A DNA stretch of 64,000 nt from Pseudoflavonifractor sp. Marseille-P3106 (GTDB taxonomy: Bacteria > Bacillota > Clostridia > Oscillospirales > Oscillospiraceae). Shown one piece after another: positions 1 to 8,735 of this stretch. The position numbers were made by a program, and so were the translations under genes. The DNA is taken from positions 1-64,000 of the forward strand of contig LT827119.1 in assembly GCA_900169975.1 (NCBI GenBank). The letters run 5' to 3'. The notes beneath the pieces are model-generated. The model worked only from the letters and a program-made list of their open reading frames with translations. It did not search any database and was not told the origin of the DNA. Position 1 is the stretch's first letter; each line of letters starts with the position of its first letter.

Positions 1-79
1 TGTCAACTACTTTTTTCAGCCCTTTCGGACCCTTCCGATCCCTCGACTCGTTCCCGCCCTGCTCAACAGGTGCTCGAAT

Positions 80-108
80 AATATATCAAAACCACACCCG
101 TTTGTCAA
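80..108 (-). promoter_or_regulatory. Strong sigma-A promoter reading leftward out of the window
   Basis: On the minus strand a perfect -35 TTGACA (108-103) is followed by a 17-nt spacer and a -10 TATATT (85-80). A second TTGACA sits at 6-1, so promoters may be in tandem. The transcript would leave the window to the left. Stacked strong promoters of this kind are typical of rRNA or tRNA operons, but the transcribed gene is not visible here. The stretch 1-170 contains no gene that I can support. Confidence 0.65.
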
Positions 109-170
109 CGCTTTTTTCGCATTTTCTTCCGTTCTTTTTTACCTGCTCTTTTCCATGCTATATCTGCACT

Positions 171-1262
171 TTACTCATTGTTTTCCCCACAAGATATGGC
201 TTGTCCCTTCCCTCTGTTTCGTATTTTTTCCGTCAAAACCGCAAGGGCCGGCAGCAAAACTCCGAAAAACAAATTTCCCACCGGAGCTGCCTCCTCGCTC
301 CAAAAAAGGACGCTCCCCCGATCCGGCAGCCATCCGGCGATCAAAAAGCCAAAAAGGGCCGCCGGGTACCGCCCCCAGGTCCACTTGGGGATCAGCGTTT
401 GCCCCAGCGCGCCGCAGCTCCACTCCAGAAGTGCCAGAAGGGCCAGGTCCCCCAGGGCGATCACCGCCGCCAGCGCCGCCTCTCCCCTCTGGAACGCTCC
501 GGGCAGGCCGACTCCCCTTAATAAATAGAGGATGGGCTCATCCATCTCTCCCACCAGCGCGGGCCCAAAGGCCCCCACCACCGCCAGCAGCAGTGCGGCC
601 AGCGCAGCGCTGGCCCAGACAGTCCACGCCCCTCCCCGCAGACCGCTTTCCTTTCTCAGGGGCAGGCACAGCGCATAAACGCCATATCCGGCCAGAGACA
701 GCACGGCCAGCGCAGCCGCCGGCAGCCCGGAGGCATCCTCTCCCCGGGCGGGCCACAGGTTCTGCCACCGCAGTGAGGAGAGCGCCAGCAGGAGGACCGC
801 TCCCATCACGGCCGTCACCGCCAGGAAAAAAATCCGCCCGGTCCGGGCAAAGGATGCCCCGTCTCCCCGGCTCAGCCACAGAGTCACCACCAGAGTGGCC
901 GCCAGAAAAAGCCACCGGCTGCCCCCTTCTCCCACCGTGGCCGTCAGCCGGTCGGCATACCGCCGGGCGCTGACGGCCAGCAGAAAGATCCCCCACAGCA
1001 GGTAGCCGCCCACGATCCCCTTTCCCAGCCATCGGCCAAAGGACGCGTTCAACCCCCGGGGGAGGCTCTCCGCCCCCAGGGTCCGCCACAGCCGGCACAG
1101 GACCAGACCAACGGGCAGGGCCAGCACCGGCGCCAGCCAGGCCAGCCGCCCGGCAGCGGCAACCGGTACCGTCACCAGCCCCAGCGCCGCGGGCGCCAGC
1201 GACGCCATCGTCAACTCCAGCCGCTCCCGCTGAGACCGACCCTTTTCAGCTCCTCCGTTCAT
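171..1262 (-). CDS. GerAB-like spore germination permease subunit
   Basis: Predicted 363-residue integral membrane protein with about ten hydrophobic segments, matching the size and layout of the GerAB family (APC-superfamily subunit B of nutrient germinant receptors in the spore inner membrane). It is the last gene of a three-gene ger operon on the minus strand and overlaps the upstream gerC gene by 17 nt, so the two are probably translationally coupled. GerAB proteins sense small germinants such as amino acids; the ligand cannot be read from the sequence. The N-terminus is unusually charged before the first membrane segment. Family assignment is supported mainly by operon context plus topology. 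Confidence 0.8.
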   Translation of the reverse strand: MNGGAEKGRSQRERLELTMASLAPAALGLVTVPVAAAGRLAWLAPVLALPVGLVLCRLWRTLGAESLPRGLNASFGRWLGKGIVGGYLLWGIFLLAVSARRYADRLTATVGEGGSRWLFLAATLVVTLWLSRGDGASFARTGRIFFLAVTAVMGAVLLLALSSLRWQNLWPARGEDASGLPAAALAVLSLAGYGVYALCLPLRKESGLRGGAWTVWASAALAALLLAVVGAFGPALVGEMDEPILYLLRGVGLPGAFQRGEAALAAVIALGDLALLALLEWSCGALGQTLIPKWTWGRYPAALFGFLIAGWLPDRGSVLFWSEEAAPVGNLFFGVLLPALAVLTEKIRNRGKGQAISCGENNE

Positions 1263-2208
1263 AGCTGCCCTCGATCCTCCCTGTCACTTTGACCGCCAGC
1301 TCCTCCACCGGCGCGTTTTCTATGTGCCCCCACGCCCAGGGGCGCAGCGCTCCCCGCTCCCGGTCCAGGCCCCAGCAGTCCAGCCGGTCGGACAGGACCG
1401 CCCGGATCTGACGCTCTCCCCAGACCTCCAAAGCCGCCTCCTGTGCCTCTCCCCGAACGCTTTGTGCGGTCAGGGTGCACCTCACCTCTCCGTCCTTGGC
1501 CCAGGTCCGCACCCCGGTGAGGGCGGCGGCAGAGCCGTCGGGCAGGGGGACCACCGTCCCCTTGCCCAGTCCGGCCAGCAGCTCGGCCCCCTGGGCAGCC
1601 TCTCCCGTCCAGAGGCGCACCAGCCCCTCCGGCCCTACCGCTGCCCAGCCCGCGGGCTCCAGCGCTCCATCCCCGTCCGGCTCCAGCACGGGGACCGGGG
1701 CGTACTCCCCCTCCGCCAGACGGGAGAGGGTCTCCCCCACCGTCCGGCCCCGGGGGTCTTCCGTTCCGCCTTCTTTGGCCGCCTGGGCGGCGGCATCGGA
1801 CAGAGCCGCCCCGGCGGAGCCTCTTACAATATATAATAAAGTATCCAACCTCAGCTCCCGGTCTGTCAACACAAAGTCCAGGGTCTCCCACAGTCCCGTG
1901 CGGGCCAGGTCCTCCCCCACCAGAAGGCGGTCGGCCTGCCCCAGATAAGGGACGGCACTGCCCTTTTTCCCCAGTCCGCGGCACGCCTCAGCCAGCGACT
2001 GCCCCTTTCCCGTCAGTACCTGTGGCTCCTCATCCTGAGAGGCCCGCACTCCCGTCACCGCGGTCACGGCCACCGCGGCGCCCGCTCGATCCGCCGCCAG
2101 GGCGGACACCAGCGTCAGCTCCTCCATCTCCCGGCCCCGGGGCAGCAGTCCCACACCCCGGGCCGCAAGCACCACCGCCAGAAGCAGGGCCCATCCGTTT
2201 CCCTTCAT
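1246..2208 (-). CDS. Ger(x)C family germination protein, no lipobox cysteine
   Basis: Predicted 320-residue subunit C of a spore germinant receptor. After one N-terminal hydrophobic segment comes the Ger(x)C N-terminal pattern (REMEELTLVSALAAD, then VTGV and a later DFVLTDREL region). Family members are normally lipoproteins with a GC-W-[DN] lipobox just after the signal peptide; here the matching stretch reads ARGVGLLPRGRE with no cysteine, so lipidation seems lost and the protein may be membrane-anchored or released. GGAGG sits 8 nt before the ATG. The start overlaps the gerA stop by 4 nt and the 3' end overlaps gerB. At 320 residues it is somewhat shorter than typical members (about 370-400). 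Confidence 0.8.
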   Translation of the reverse strand: MKGNGWALLLAVVLAARGVGLLPRGREMEELTLVSALAADRAGAAVAVTAVTGVRASQDEEPQVLTGKGQSLAEACRGLGKKGSAVPYLGQADRLLVGEDLARTGLWETLDFVLTDRELRLDTLLYIVRGSAGAALSDAAAQAAKEGGTEDPRGRTVGETLSRLAEGEYAPVPVLEPDGDGALEPAGWAAVGPEGLVRLWTGEAAQGAELLAGLGKGTVVPLPDGSAAALTGVRTWAKDGEVRCTLTAQSVRGEAQEAALEVWGERQIRAVLSDRLDCWGLDRERGALRPWAWGHIENAPVEELAVKVTGRIEGSYERRS

Positions 2209-3722
2209 TGCTGCTTCCTCCGATTTTCCGGCTTCAGGTAGCCCGGTCTCAGTTTGTCCCGGGGCAGGGGCTGCCGCAGGACAGTCTCACCCTCCACCTG
2301 CTCCCCGGAGTTGGCTGCAAAGGGAGTGAGATAGGCCGCGCCAAAGCTCTCCAGCCCGGCCAGATGCCCCACCAGAAAAGCCGTGCCCATCAGTACACCG
2401 AACAGACCGGCCAGACCGGCCAGCACCGTCAGCAGGAACCGCCACAGCCGCAGCGCCCCGGCCAGATCCTGACTGGGCATGGTGTACCCGGCGATGCCGG
2501 CCACCGCCACCACCACCAGCACCGCCGGGGAGATGAGCTTGGCCTCCACCGCCGCCGAGCCCACCACCAGGCCGCCCAGGATGGACACGGTCTGACCGAT
2601 GGATTGGGGCAGGCGGAGCCCCGCTTCCTGAAGCACCTCGAAAGCCAGCAGCAAAAGCAGCGTCTCAAAGAGCGCGGAGAAGGGCACATCCCGCCGGGCG
2701 GCCATAATGGACAGGGCCAGGCGGGTGGGGATCATCTCGGGATGGAAGTTCACCATGGCCACATAGACCGCCGGCAGGTAGAGCGTCCCCAGCAGGCACA
2801 CCCAGCGCAGCACGGTGAGCGCGGAGGCCACCATCCAGTTCTCCGACCGGTCCTGAGGGGTCCGGAGAAAATCCCCGATCACCGCCGGGGCCAGATACCC
2901 CAGGGGCAGCCCCTCCACCAGAATGCCCACCCGGCCCTGGGCCAGTCCGTAGCAGAACCGGTCGGGCCGTTCGGTATGCTGCACCAAAGGGAAGGGGGTA
3001 TTCAGCCGGTCGGCGATATATTCCTCCAGGTTTCCGGTGGCCAGCAGCGCGTCGATGTCGATCCGCTCCACCCGCCGCTTCAGATCCTCCACCGTCTCCG
3101 GGTTGGCGATCCCGTCCAGCCACACCAGATCCACCGGGGTCAGGGACTGCCGTCCCACGATCTGCTCCTCGATCCGCAGCTCTGGAGCCCGGAGGTGCCG
3201 CCGGGTGAGAGAGGTGTTGGTCCTCAGATTCTCTACAAAGGAGTCCTTGGGGCCTTTGACTGAGACCTCGTTTTCCGGATCCCCGATGCTCCGCTTTTCC
3301 TCGGTGCCCGTATTAAAGGAGAGGGCCTTGGGCCGGTCGGGAAAGAGCAGCAGGCAGTTTCCCCCGATGAGCGCGTCGGCCGCCTCGTCCAGCGTCTCCA
3401 CTTCGCTCACCGACAGGTTGTATAGCGCGCCGGAGCGCATCCGCTCCCAGGCCATGGCCTGGCTGCCCTCCCCCAGAGCCCGGTCCTGAGCCAGAGGCCG
3501 GAGGATATAGTCGCTCACCCGCTCCATCTTTACCATGCCGGAGAGAAAAATGAGGTCGGCCCGCAGGGCCTCGTTGCCCCCCCCCGCCACACCCCGGCGG
3601 TTGTAGTCCACGCAGCGGTCAAACACCTGGCCCAGCCGCTCGGCGGTCAGGGGGCCCTCCAGCCGGGGCTCCCGCCGGGGATGGGGAGGATCGGGACGTT
3701 TTTTCCGTCCGAAAAATCCCAT
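2205..3722 (-). CDS. gerA: GerA family spore germination protein (subunit A)
   Basis: Predicted 505-residue subunit A of a nutrient germinant receptor, first gene of the operon. The N-terminal soluble half carries the conserved GerA region (a VENLRTNTSLTRRHLR stretch, then LTPVDLVWLDGIANPE), and the C-terminal half has several membrane helices around residues 300-430. The ATG at 3722 was chosen because AAAGGAGGAGG lies 4 nt upstream; longer upstream reading frames lack a ribosome site. Together with GerC and GerB it should form the spore inner-membrane complex that starts germination. Operon order is A-C-B, as in many clostridia. No convincing sigma-G promoter was identified upstream. Confidence 0.93.
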   Translation of the reverse strand: MGFFGRKKRPDPPHPRREPRLEGPLTAERLGQVFDRCVDYNRRGVAGGGNEALRADLIFLSGMVKMERVSDYILRPLAQDRALGEGSQAMAWERMRSGALYNLSVSEVETLDEAADALIGGNCLLLFPDRPKALSFNTGTEEKRSIGDPENEVSVKGPKDSFVENLRTNTSLTRRHLRAPELRIEEQIVGRQSLTPVDLVWLDGIANPETVEDLKRRVERIDIDALLATGNLEEYIADRLNTPFPLVQHTERPDRFCYGLAQGRVGILVEGLPLGYLAPAVIGDFLRTPQDRSENWMVASALTVLRWVCLLGTLYLPAVYVAMVNFHPEMIPTRLALSIMAARRDVPFSALFETLLLLLAFEVLQEAGLRLPQSIGQTVSILGGLVVGSAAVEAKLISPAVLVVVAVAGIAGYTMPSQDLAGALRLWRFLLTVLAGLAGLFGVLMGTAFLVGHLAGLESFGAAYLTPFAANSGEQVEGETVLRQPLPRDKLRPGYLKPENRRKQQ

Positions 3723-4013
3723 GCGCCTCCTCCTTTCACCGTTTTTTCCAGTGTGCCCCACCGTTGGATTTGTTATCCCTTTTTTGCGGGTGGCCGCGCT
3801 TGGTGGGGGCGTAATTGCTCCCCTGCATGGGTGCCCTGGAATGCCGTTCTTTTCGATCTGGACCACAGGCGGTGCCGTCTGGCAGGCATGTGGTTTTTTG
3901 TTCCGCGTGCGTGCTCTGAACGGCCATTCCTTTTTAGAAAAAGGCCAGCCTCTCGAACCACCCGCCCAAAGGGCCGCAATCACACCGCAGCCAAACGGCA
4001 CCGCCCCCCAGCT
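3723..4013. other. Intergenic region without a recognisable gene
   Basis: Non-coding stretch between the gerA start and the terminator of the CofE-like gene. Small open frames here have no ribosome-binding site and no recognisable product. The ger promoter must lie here or the operon reads through from upstream; I could not find a clear forespore sigma-G type -35/-10 pair. Confidence 0.5.
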
Positions 4014-4049
4014 AAAAAACAGACGCGCCGCTTTTTGCGGCGCGTCTGT
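4014..4049 (-). terminator. Intrinsic terminator of the CofE-like gene
   Basis: A perfect 13-bp stem (ACAGACGCGCCGC with its complement) and 5-nt loop, followed on the minus strand by a TTTTTT run. It lies 13 nt past the stop codon of the minus-strand gene 4062-4766. T-rich sequence on the other side could also stop plus-strand transcription. Confidence 0.85.
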
Positions 4050-4061
4050 CACAATGTTTTT

Positions 4062-4766
4062 TTACTCCTTGATTTCCCGAATCAGCACAAAGGGGGTCAG
4101 CTGCCGGTCCTGACCGGCCGGATTATCCCGAATGAGGTCCAGAAGTCCCTCCTCGCTCCAGCCCTTGAGCTGTTCCCCCCGGCCCAGCAGCTCCACGTTC
4201 AGATCGTTGGCATCCACGATCATCATCACCACGCCGGTCTTGTCGTAGACCTCGTCGCACACCTTGTCCGGATCGCTGGGGACCCGCACGCCCATGTGCT
4301 CATACTCGGGGATGTCATGGCCGTAGAAGCCGTCCAGGCCGGACACCTCGGTGCCCAGCATCTTGTAAAACGTCCCGTGGACACCCCGGAGCTTGTCGAC
4401 GGCGGCACAGACGGCAGCCCACAGCACCTTCCCCAGGCCGCAGACGTTGATGGCAAACTGCATCTTCACCGGCAGTCCCATCCCCGGTCCGGCTTCGGTC
4501 TGGTGGACAAAGCGGGAGAGGAGCCTGGCCCAGAACCCGGGCTTCACCTCATCCTCGGTGACGATCCGGCCCTGGCACAGGGCGATGACCTTCTCGCTGG
4601 AGGAGACGATGTCCCCCGGCTCATAGTGCGGCAGTACGTATTGACGAATCAGGTCGAGGTAGCTCTCCCCCACCTGAACAAAATGGGTCGTAATGGCATG
4701 GCGGGCATATTTTTTGCCCCCCGCCTCAATGACGACGTTCTTTCCCTCATTTGCGTAAAAATCCAT
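4062..4766 (-). CDS. CofE-like F420-0:gamma-glutamyl ligase family protein
   Basis: Predicted 234-residue cytosolic protein of the F420_ligase fold (CofE family). Characteristic stretches are EPGDIVSSSEKVIALCQGR near residue 50, RFVHQTEAGPGMGLP, and a late VVMMIVDANDLNVELLG. CofE adds glutamate to coenzyme F420-0, but no other F420 gene is visible and most Bacillota lack F420, so the substrate is unknown; a gamma-glutamyl ligase on another acceptor is a reasonable inference. The ATG at 4766 has GGGAG 9 nt upstream; an upstream ATG at 4826 lacks one. It is monocistronic with its own terminator. Confidence 0.75.
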   Translation of the reverse strand: MDFYANEGKNVVIEAGGKKYARHAITTHFVQVGESYLDLIRQYVLPHYEPGDIVSSSEKVIALCQGRIVTEDEVKPGFWARLLSRFVHQTEAGPGMGLPVKMQFAINVCGLGKVLWAAVCAAVDKLRGVHGTFYKMLGTEVSGLDGFYGHDIPEYEHMGVRVPSDPDKVCDEVYDKTGVVMMIVDANDLNVELLGRGEQLKGWSEEGLLDLIRDNPAGQDRQLTPFVLIREIKE

Positions 4767-4848
4767 TTGAACGGCTCCCTTTCGTGCAAGTATTCCTATT
4801 ATATCCATATTGGAAGCCGCGCGCAACCTTTAATCTGTTTTTCTTTTT

Positions 4849-7494
4849 CTATCCCACCGCGGTGGGCGTGGGCCGGGCCGACCGGCCGGTCTCCTCCCGG
4901 GGCCTCCGGTTTCGCCGCCGGCCCCAAGCCTTAGTCGCCTCGCACACCGCCACCGGCGCCGCCGCCAGGGCCAGCACCACCAGCCACTGGGTCGGATCCA
5001 TGGCCACCGTCTGGAACACCGCCTGCAGCGGCGGCAGGCAGAGCACCGCCACCTGCATGGCCGCGCCCACCAGAAAGGCCCGGTTCATGGCCGGGTTGGA
5101 GAACACCCCGATGTGAAACACCGACTGCTCCTCACTCCGGGCGTCAAAGGCGTGAAAGAGCTGGCAGAGCGTGAGGGTGGCGAAGGCCATGGTGTTGGCC
5201 GCCGCGCTGGCCTCCCCGGGATCGGAGAGCACATACTCCCCCAGCCAGTAGGCCCCCAGAGTGAGCAGCCCCACCATGGCCCCCTGCCAGGCCAGCCGCA
5301 GGGAAAAGGCCCGGGTGAAAAGGCTTTCGTGGGCATTTCGGGGCCGCTGGTCCATGACCCCCTCCTCCACCGGCTCCACCCCAAGGGCCAGGGCCGGGAG
5401 GGCGTCGGTCACCAGGTTGAGCCACAGCAGCTGCACCGGCACCAGCGGCATCTGGTGGAACCCCAGCACCGTGGCCAGAAAGATGGTCAGGATCTCTCCG
5501 ATATTGCAGGAGAGCAGATAGTGGATGGCCTTTTTGATGTTGGCGTAGATTCCCCTTCCCTCAGCCACGGCGGAGACGATGGTAGCAAAGTTGTCGTCGG
5601 TGAGGATCATGTCGGCGGCCTCCTTGGCCACATCGGTGCCCGCCTTCCCCATGGCACAGCCGATGTGGGCGGCCTTGAGAGCGGGCGCGTCGTTCACACC
5701 GTCCCCCGTCATGGCCACCACCTGTCCCTTTTTCCTCCAGGCGTTGACGATGCGGCTCTTGTGCTCCGGGGAGACCCGGGCGTAAACGGCGAAGCGCTCC
5801 ACGTCCTCCTCCAGCGCCTCCTGGGGCATAAAGTCCAGGTCGGACCCTGTGACCACCAGATCCCCGCTCCGGCAGATCCCCAGGCTGCGGGCGATGGCGG
5901 CGGCGGTGAGCTTGTGATCTCCCGTGATCATCACCGGCCGGATCCCCGCCCTCCAGCACTGCTCCACCGCGGCCCCGGCCTCGGGCCGGGGCGGGTCGAT
6001 CATCCCCACCAGGCCCAGGAAGGTCAGGTCTTTTTCCACCGCCGACGGAGTGAGCTTCCCCGGCATCCGATCCAGCTCCCGGACCGCCACACCCAGCACC
6101 CGCAGGGCTCCGGTGGCCATGCGGTCGTTGGCGGCCAACGCCGCCCTTTTTGCCGCGGCGGAGAGCAGGCACCGCTCCAGCAGCACGTCGGGCGCGCCCT
6201 TGACATAGACCCGGCAGCCCCCGCCGGGCTTTGAATATACGGTGGACATGAGCTTGCGTCCCGCGTCAAAGGGCACCTCTCCCCGCCGGGGATTCTCCCG
6301 CTCCAGCCCGGCCTTGTTTACCCCCTCTTTCCGGGCGGCCTCCACCAGGGCGGCCTCGGTGGGGTCCCCCGTCACCCGCCCCCGCTCGTCCACGGAGGCG
6401 TCGCAGCAGAGGGCGGCCGCGGTGAGCAGGGCCGTCCGGTCCTTTCCCGCCGCCATCCACGTTTCCGTTACAGTCATTTTATTCTGGGTGAGGGTCCCCG
6501 TCTTGTCTGAGCAGATCACTCCGGCGCAGCCCAGGGTCTCCACCGCGGGCAGCTTTTTGACGATGGCGCCCTGCCTGGCCATCCGCTGCACGCCCAGCGC
6601 CAGCACGATGGTGACAATGGCGGGCAGGCCCTCGGGGATGGCGGCCACCGCCAGAGACACCGCCGTCATGAACATCTCCAGAATGCCCCGCCCCTGGAGC
6701 AGCCCCACTCCGAACATCACCGCGCACACGCACAGGCAGAGGAACGACAGGGTCTTGGAGATCTCTCCCATCTTCCGCTGGAGGGGGGTCTCGGTCTCCT
6801 CCTGATTCAGCAGGAGCCCGGCCACCTTCCCCACCTCGCTGTTCATGCCGGTGGAGGTGACCGCGCAGACGCCCCGCCCCGCCGTGATGACCGTAGAGCC
6901 GATGACCATGTTGTGCCGGTCGGCCAGGCCGGTCTCCGGAGGCAGGCCCTCCCCCACGCACTTCTCCACCGGGACCGACTCCCCTGTCATGGCGCTCTCA
7001 TCGGCCTTCAGACCCGCGCAGTCCAAAATGCGGGCGTCGGCGGGCACCAGGTCCCCCGCCTCCAGGCGGATCAGGTCTCCCGGAACCAGCTCGGCGGCTC
7101 CCAGCCGCAGCTCTTTCCCGTCCCGGGTCACCCGGGCGAGGGGTGCCGACATCTGCTTCAGGGCCTCCAGCGCCCGCTCGGCGCTGCTCTCCTGGGAGAT
7201 GGAGATCACGGCGTTGACCACCACGATGAGCAGGATAATGGCGGCGTCCAGCCAGTCCTCCCCGCCGCTGGACAGGAAGGACAGCCCCGCCGCCGCCAGC
7301 AGCACCAGGATCATGGGATCCTTCAGCTGCTGAAACAACCGCTCCGCCATGCTCTCCCGGGGCCGCCCGGTCAGAGCGTTGGGTCCGTAAATCCCCAGCC
7401 TCCGCTTTGCCTCTTCCGCCGACAGGCCCCGCCTCCGGTCGGTCTCCAGATCCGACAGGGTCTCCCCAATGCTTTTGCTGTGCCAGGCGCTCAT
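4849..7494 (-). CDS. Calcium-transporting P-type ATPase (type IIA/IIB)
   Basis: Predicted 881-residue cation pump. Domain order is complete: N-terminal cation ATPase domain, actuator domain with TGES (MTGESVPVEK), the PEGLP membrane motif (AIPEGLPAIVT) in helix M4, the phosphorylation site CSDKTGTLT with Asp330, a nucleotide-binding domain with KGAPD, the hinge TGDGVNDAPALK, and a C-terminal four-helix transporter domain. PEGLP plus an N/D-rich M6 (WLNLVTDALPALALG) points to a SERCA/PMR1-like Ca2+ (possibly Mn2+) exporter. The ATG at 7494 was chosen because AAAGGA lies 9 nt upstream; a GTG in frame at 7518 is less likely. Monocistronic on the minus strand. Confidence 0.93.
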   Translation of the reverse strand: MSAWHSKSIGETLSDLETDRRRGLSAEEAKRRLGIYGPNALTGRPRESMAERLFQQLKDPMILVLLAAAGLSFLSSGGEDWLDAAIILLIVVVNAVISISQESSAERALEALKQMSAPLARVTRDGKELRLGAAELVPGDLIRLEAGDLVPADARILDCAGLKADESAMTGESVPVEKCVGEGLPPETGLADRHNMVIGSTVITAGRGVCAVTSTGMNSEVGKVAGLLLNQEETETPLQRKMGEISKTLSFLCLCVCAVMFGVGLLQGRGILEMFMTAVSLAVAAIPEGLPAIVTIVLALGVQRMARQGAIVKKLPAVETLGCAGVICSDKTGTLTQNKMTVTETWMAAGKDRTALLTAAALCCDASVDERGRVTGDPTEAALVEAARKEGVNKAGLERENPRRGEVPFDAGRKLMSTVYSKPGGGCRVYVKGAPDVLLERCLLSAAAKRAALAANDRMATGALRVLGVAVRELDRMPGKLTPSAVEKDLTFLGLVGMIDPPRPEAGAAVEQCWRAGIRPVMITGDHKLTAAAIARSLGICRSGDLVVTGSDLDFMPQEALEEDVERFAVYARVSPEHKSRIVNAWRKKGQVVAMTGDGVNDAPALKAAHIGCAMGKAGTDVAKEAADMILTDDNFATIVSAVAEGRGIYANIKKAIHYLLSCNIGEILTIFLATVLGFHQMPLVPVQLLWLNLVTDALPALALGVEPVEEGVMDQRPRNAHESLFTRAFSLRLAWQGAMVGLLTLGAYWLGEYVLSDPGEASAAANTMAFATLTLCQLFHAFDARSEEQSVFHIGVFSNPAMNRAFLVGAAMQVAVLCLPPLQAVFQTVAMDPTQWLVVLALAAAPVAVCEATKAWGRRRNRRPREETGRSARPTPTAVG

Positions 7495-7553
7495 GGCTTC
7501 CATTCCTTTCATTTCCACTTTCTGGAAACCATGATACGCCCACGCTTGTCCGA

Positions 7554-8618
7554 TTACAAGGGAAACTTGGCGGAGGCCAGTAAAGCCCGAAGGAAATCTC
7601 CGTTGGCGGGCGGGCGGTCTGTCTCAGAGCATCCGGTCAGCTTCCGATAGGGCTTGCTGCCGGTCTGGTGGATCTGGCGGATGAGAGAGCGGATATTCTT
7701 TTCCACGCAGGCGTAGGTGCTCCGGCTCTCGGACGCCACCTGCAAATAGGCCTCCTTCATCAGCTCCACCCGACCGCTGCCCAGGATCTCCAGAGCCCGG
7801 ATGGCCTGCCGGTAGCCCAGGCACTTTGGCTTCGCCCCCATCTGCTGGAGCAGGGTCTCAAACTGCTGCCGCCGGTCGCCGCAGAGGGAGCGGATATCCT
7901 CCGCCAGCTCCTGAAACAGCACCGGTTTGGCCAGAAAAAAATCCGCTCCCGCGCTGAGCGCCGCAGCGCTGACGGCCGGACCCGCCGCCCGGGTGACCAC
8001 CAGGATCTTGGACCGGCCGCCCTCTCTCCGGTAGCGGCGCAGCAGTTCCATCCCGCTGATGCCGGGGAGGATCAGGTCCAGCAGAATCAGATCGGCCTCC
8101 TCCCGGCGGGCCAGCTCCAGGCCGGTCAATCCGTCCGCGGCCTGGCCGCAGGGCTCCAGTCCTTCGGTATTCTCCAGAAAATCCAGCAGCAGCCATCTCT
8201 GTGTCGGATCATCCTCCACCACCAGCACTCGGATCGGCCCCATATAATGTTCCTCCTCAGGCCGCATGGCCTCCAGCATCTCCTGAAGGCGGATGACGAC
8301 TTGGGACAGCATGTCCCGTTCCACGACGTTCAGCCCGGCCATGTATTCCGCAGCCAGCGCCGCACAGCCCACCATCTCATCGCGGCCGAACAGCAGATAG
8401 TCGCTGGTGACTCCCAGCGCTTTGACCAGCTTAGAAAATTTTCCCACAGTCATGCTCTGCTGACCCTTCTCCACTTTGGCAAGAAACTGCGTTGAGATAT
8501 CTGCGGCCTCGGCCAGCTGTTCCGCCGTCATCCGCCGCCCTTTTCGGGCCATCCGGATCCTCGCACCGACGGCCGCCGCCGCCGGGTCCACTCCGTTTTC
8601 TCTCATTTCCTGTCTCAT
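7554..8618 (-). CDS. Three-domain regulator: XRE-type HTH, receiver domain, Spo0A C-terminal domain
   Basis: Predicted 354-residue fusion. Residues about 16-75 form an XRE/Cro-CI helix-turn-helix (GARIRMARKGRRMTAEQLAE, KVEKGQQSMTVGKF). Residues 126-245 are a response-regulator receiver with the acid pair Asp136/Asp137, phosphoacceptor Asp181, Thr209 and Lys231 all in place. The C-terminal part (about 250-350) matches the Spo0A DNA-binding domain: a Gly-Tyr start, a YLQVASESRSTYACVEKNIR recognition region, and a RPPANGDFL end corresponding to the usual KPTNSEFI. Spo0A itself is normally REC plus this domain only. The start at 8618 follows AAGGTGAGG. A strong internal ribosome site precedes residue Met126, so a shorter REC-Spo0A_C protein is possible. 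Target genes are unknown; a sporulation-linked or stationary-phase role is inferred. Confidence 0.85.
   Translation of the reverse strand: MRQEMRENGVDPAAAAVGARIRMARKGRRMTAEQLAEAADISTQFLAKVEKGQQSMTVGKFSKLVKALGVTSDYLLFGRDEMVGCAALAAEYMAGLNVVERDMLSQVVIRLQEMLEAMRPEEEHYMGPIRVLVVEDDPTQRWLLLDFLENTEGLEPCGQAADGLTGLELARREEADLILLDLILPGISGMELLRRYRREGGRSKILVVTRAAGPAVSAAALSAGADFFLAKPVLFQELAEDIRSLCGDRRQQFETLLQQMGAKPKCLGYRQAIRALEILGSGRVELMKEAYLQVASESRSTYACVEKNIRSLIRQIHQTGSKPYRKLTGCSETDRPPANGDFLRALLASAKFPL
8241..8258 (-). promoter_or_regulatory. Internal ribosome-binding site inside the fusion regulator
   Basis: AGGAGG (8257-8252) lies 8 nt before an in-frame ATG at 8243, exactly at the start of the receiver domain. 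Initiation here would give a 229-residue REC-Spo0A_C protein without the XRE domain. Spacing and sequence are near-ideal, better than those of the annotated upstream start. Confidence 0.6.
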
Positions 8619-8735
8619 GGCTGTCCCTCACCTTTTAACTGATAGGTATAGATTGCCACAATTATCGAAGAATTGAATCATCTATTGTTTTGTTCTATAT
8701 CAATTATAATTTCATTTTATTGGGCCGCACTGCTC

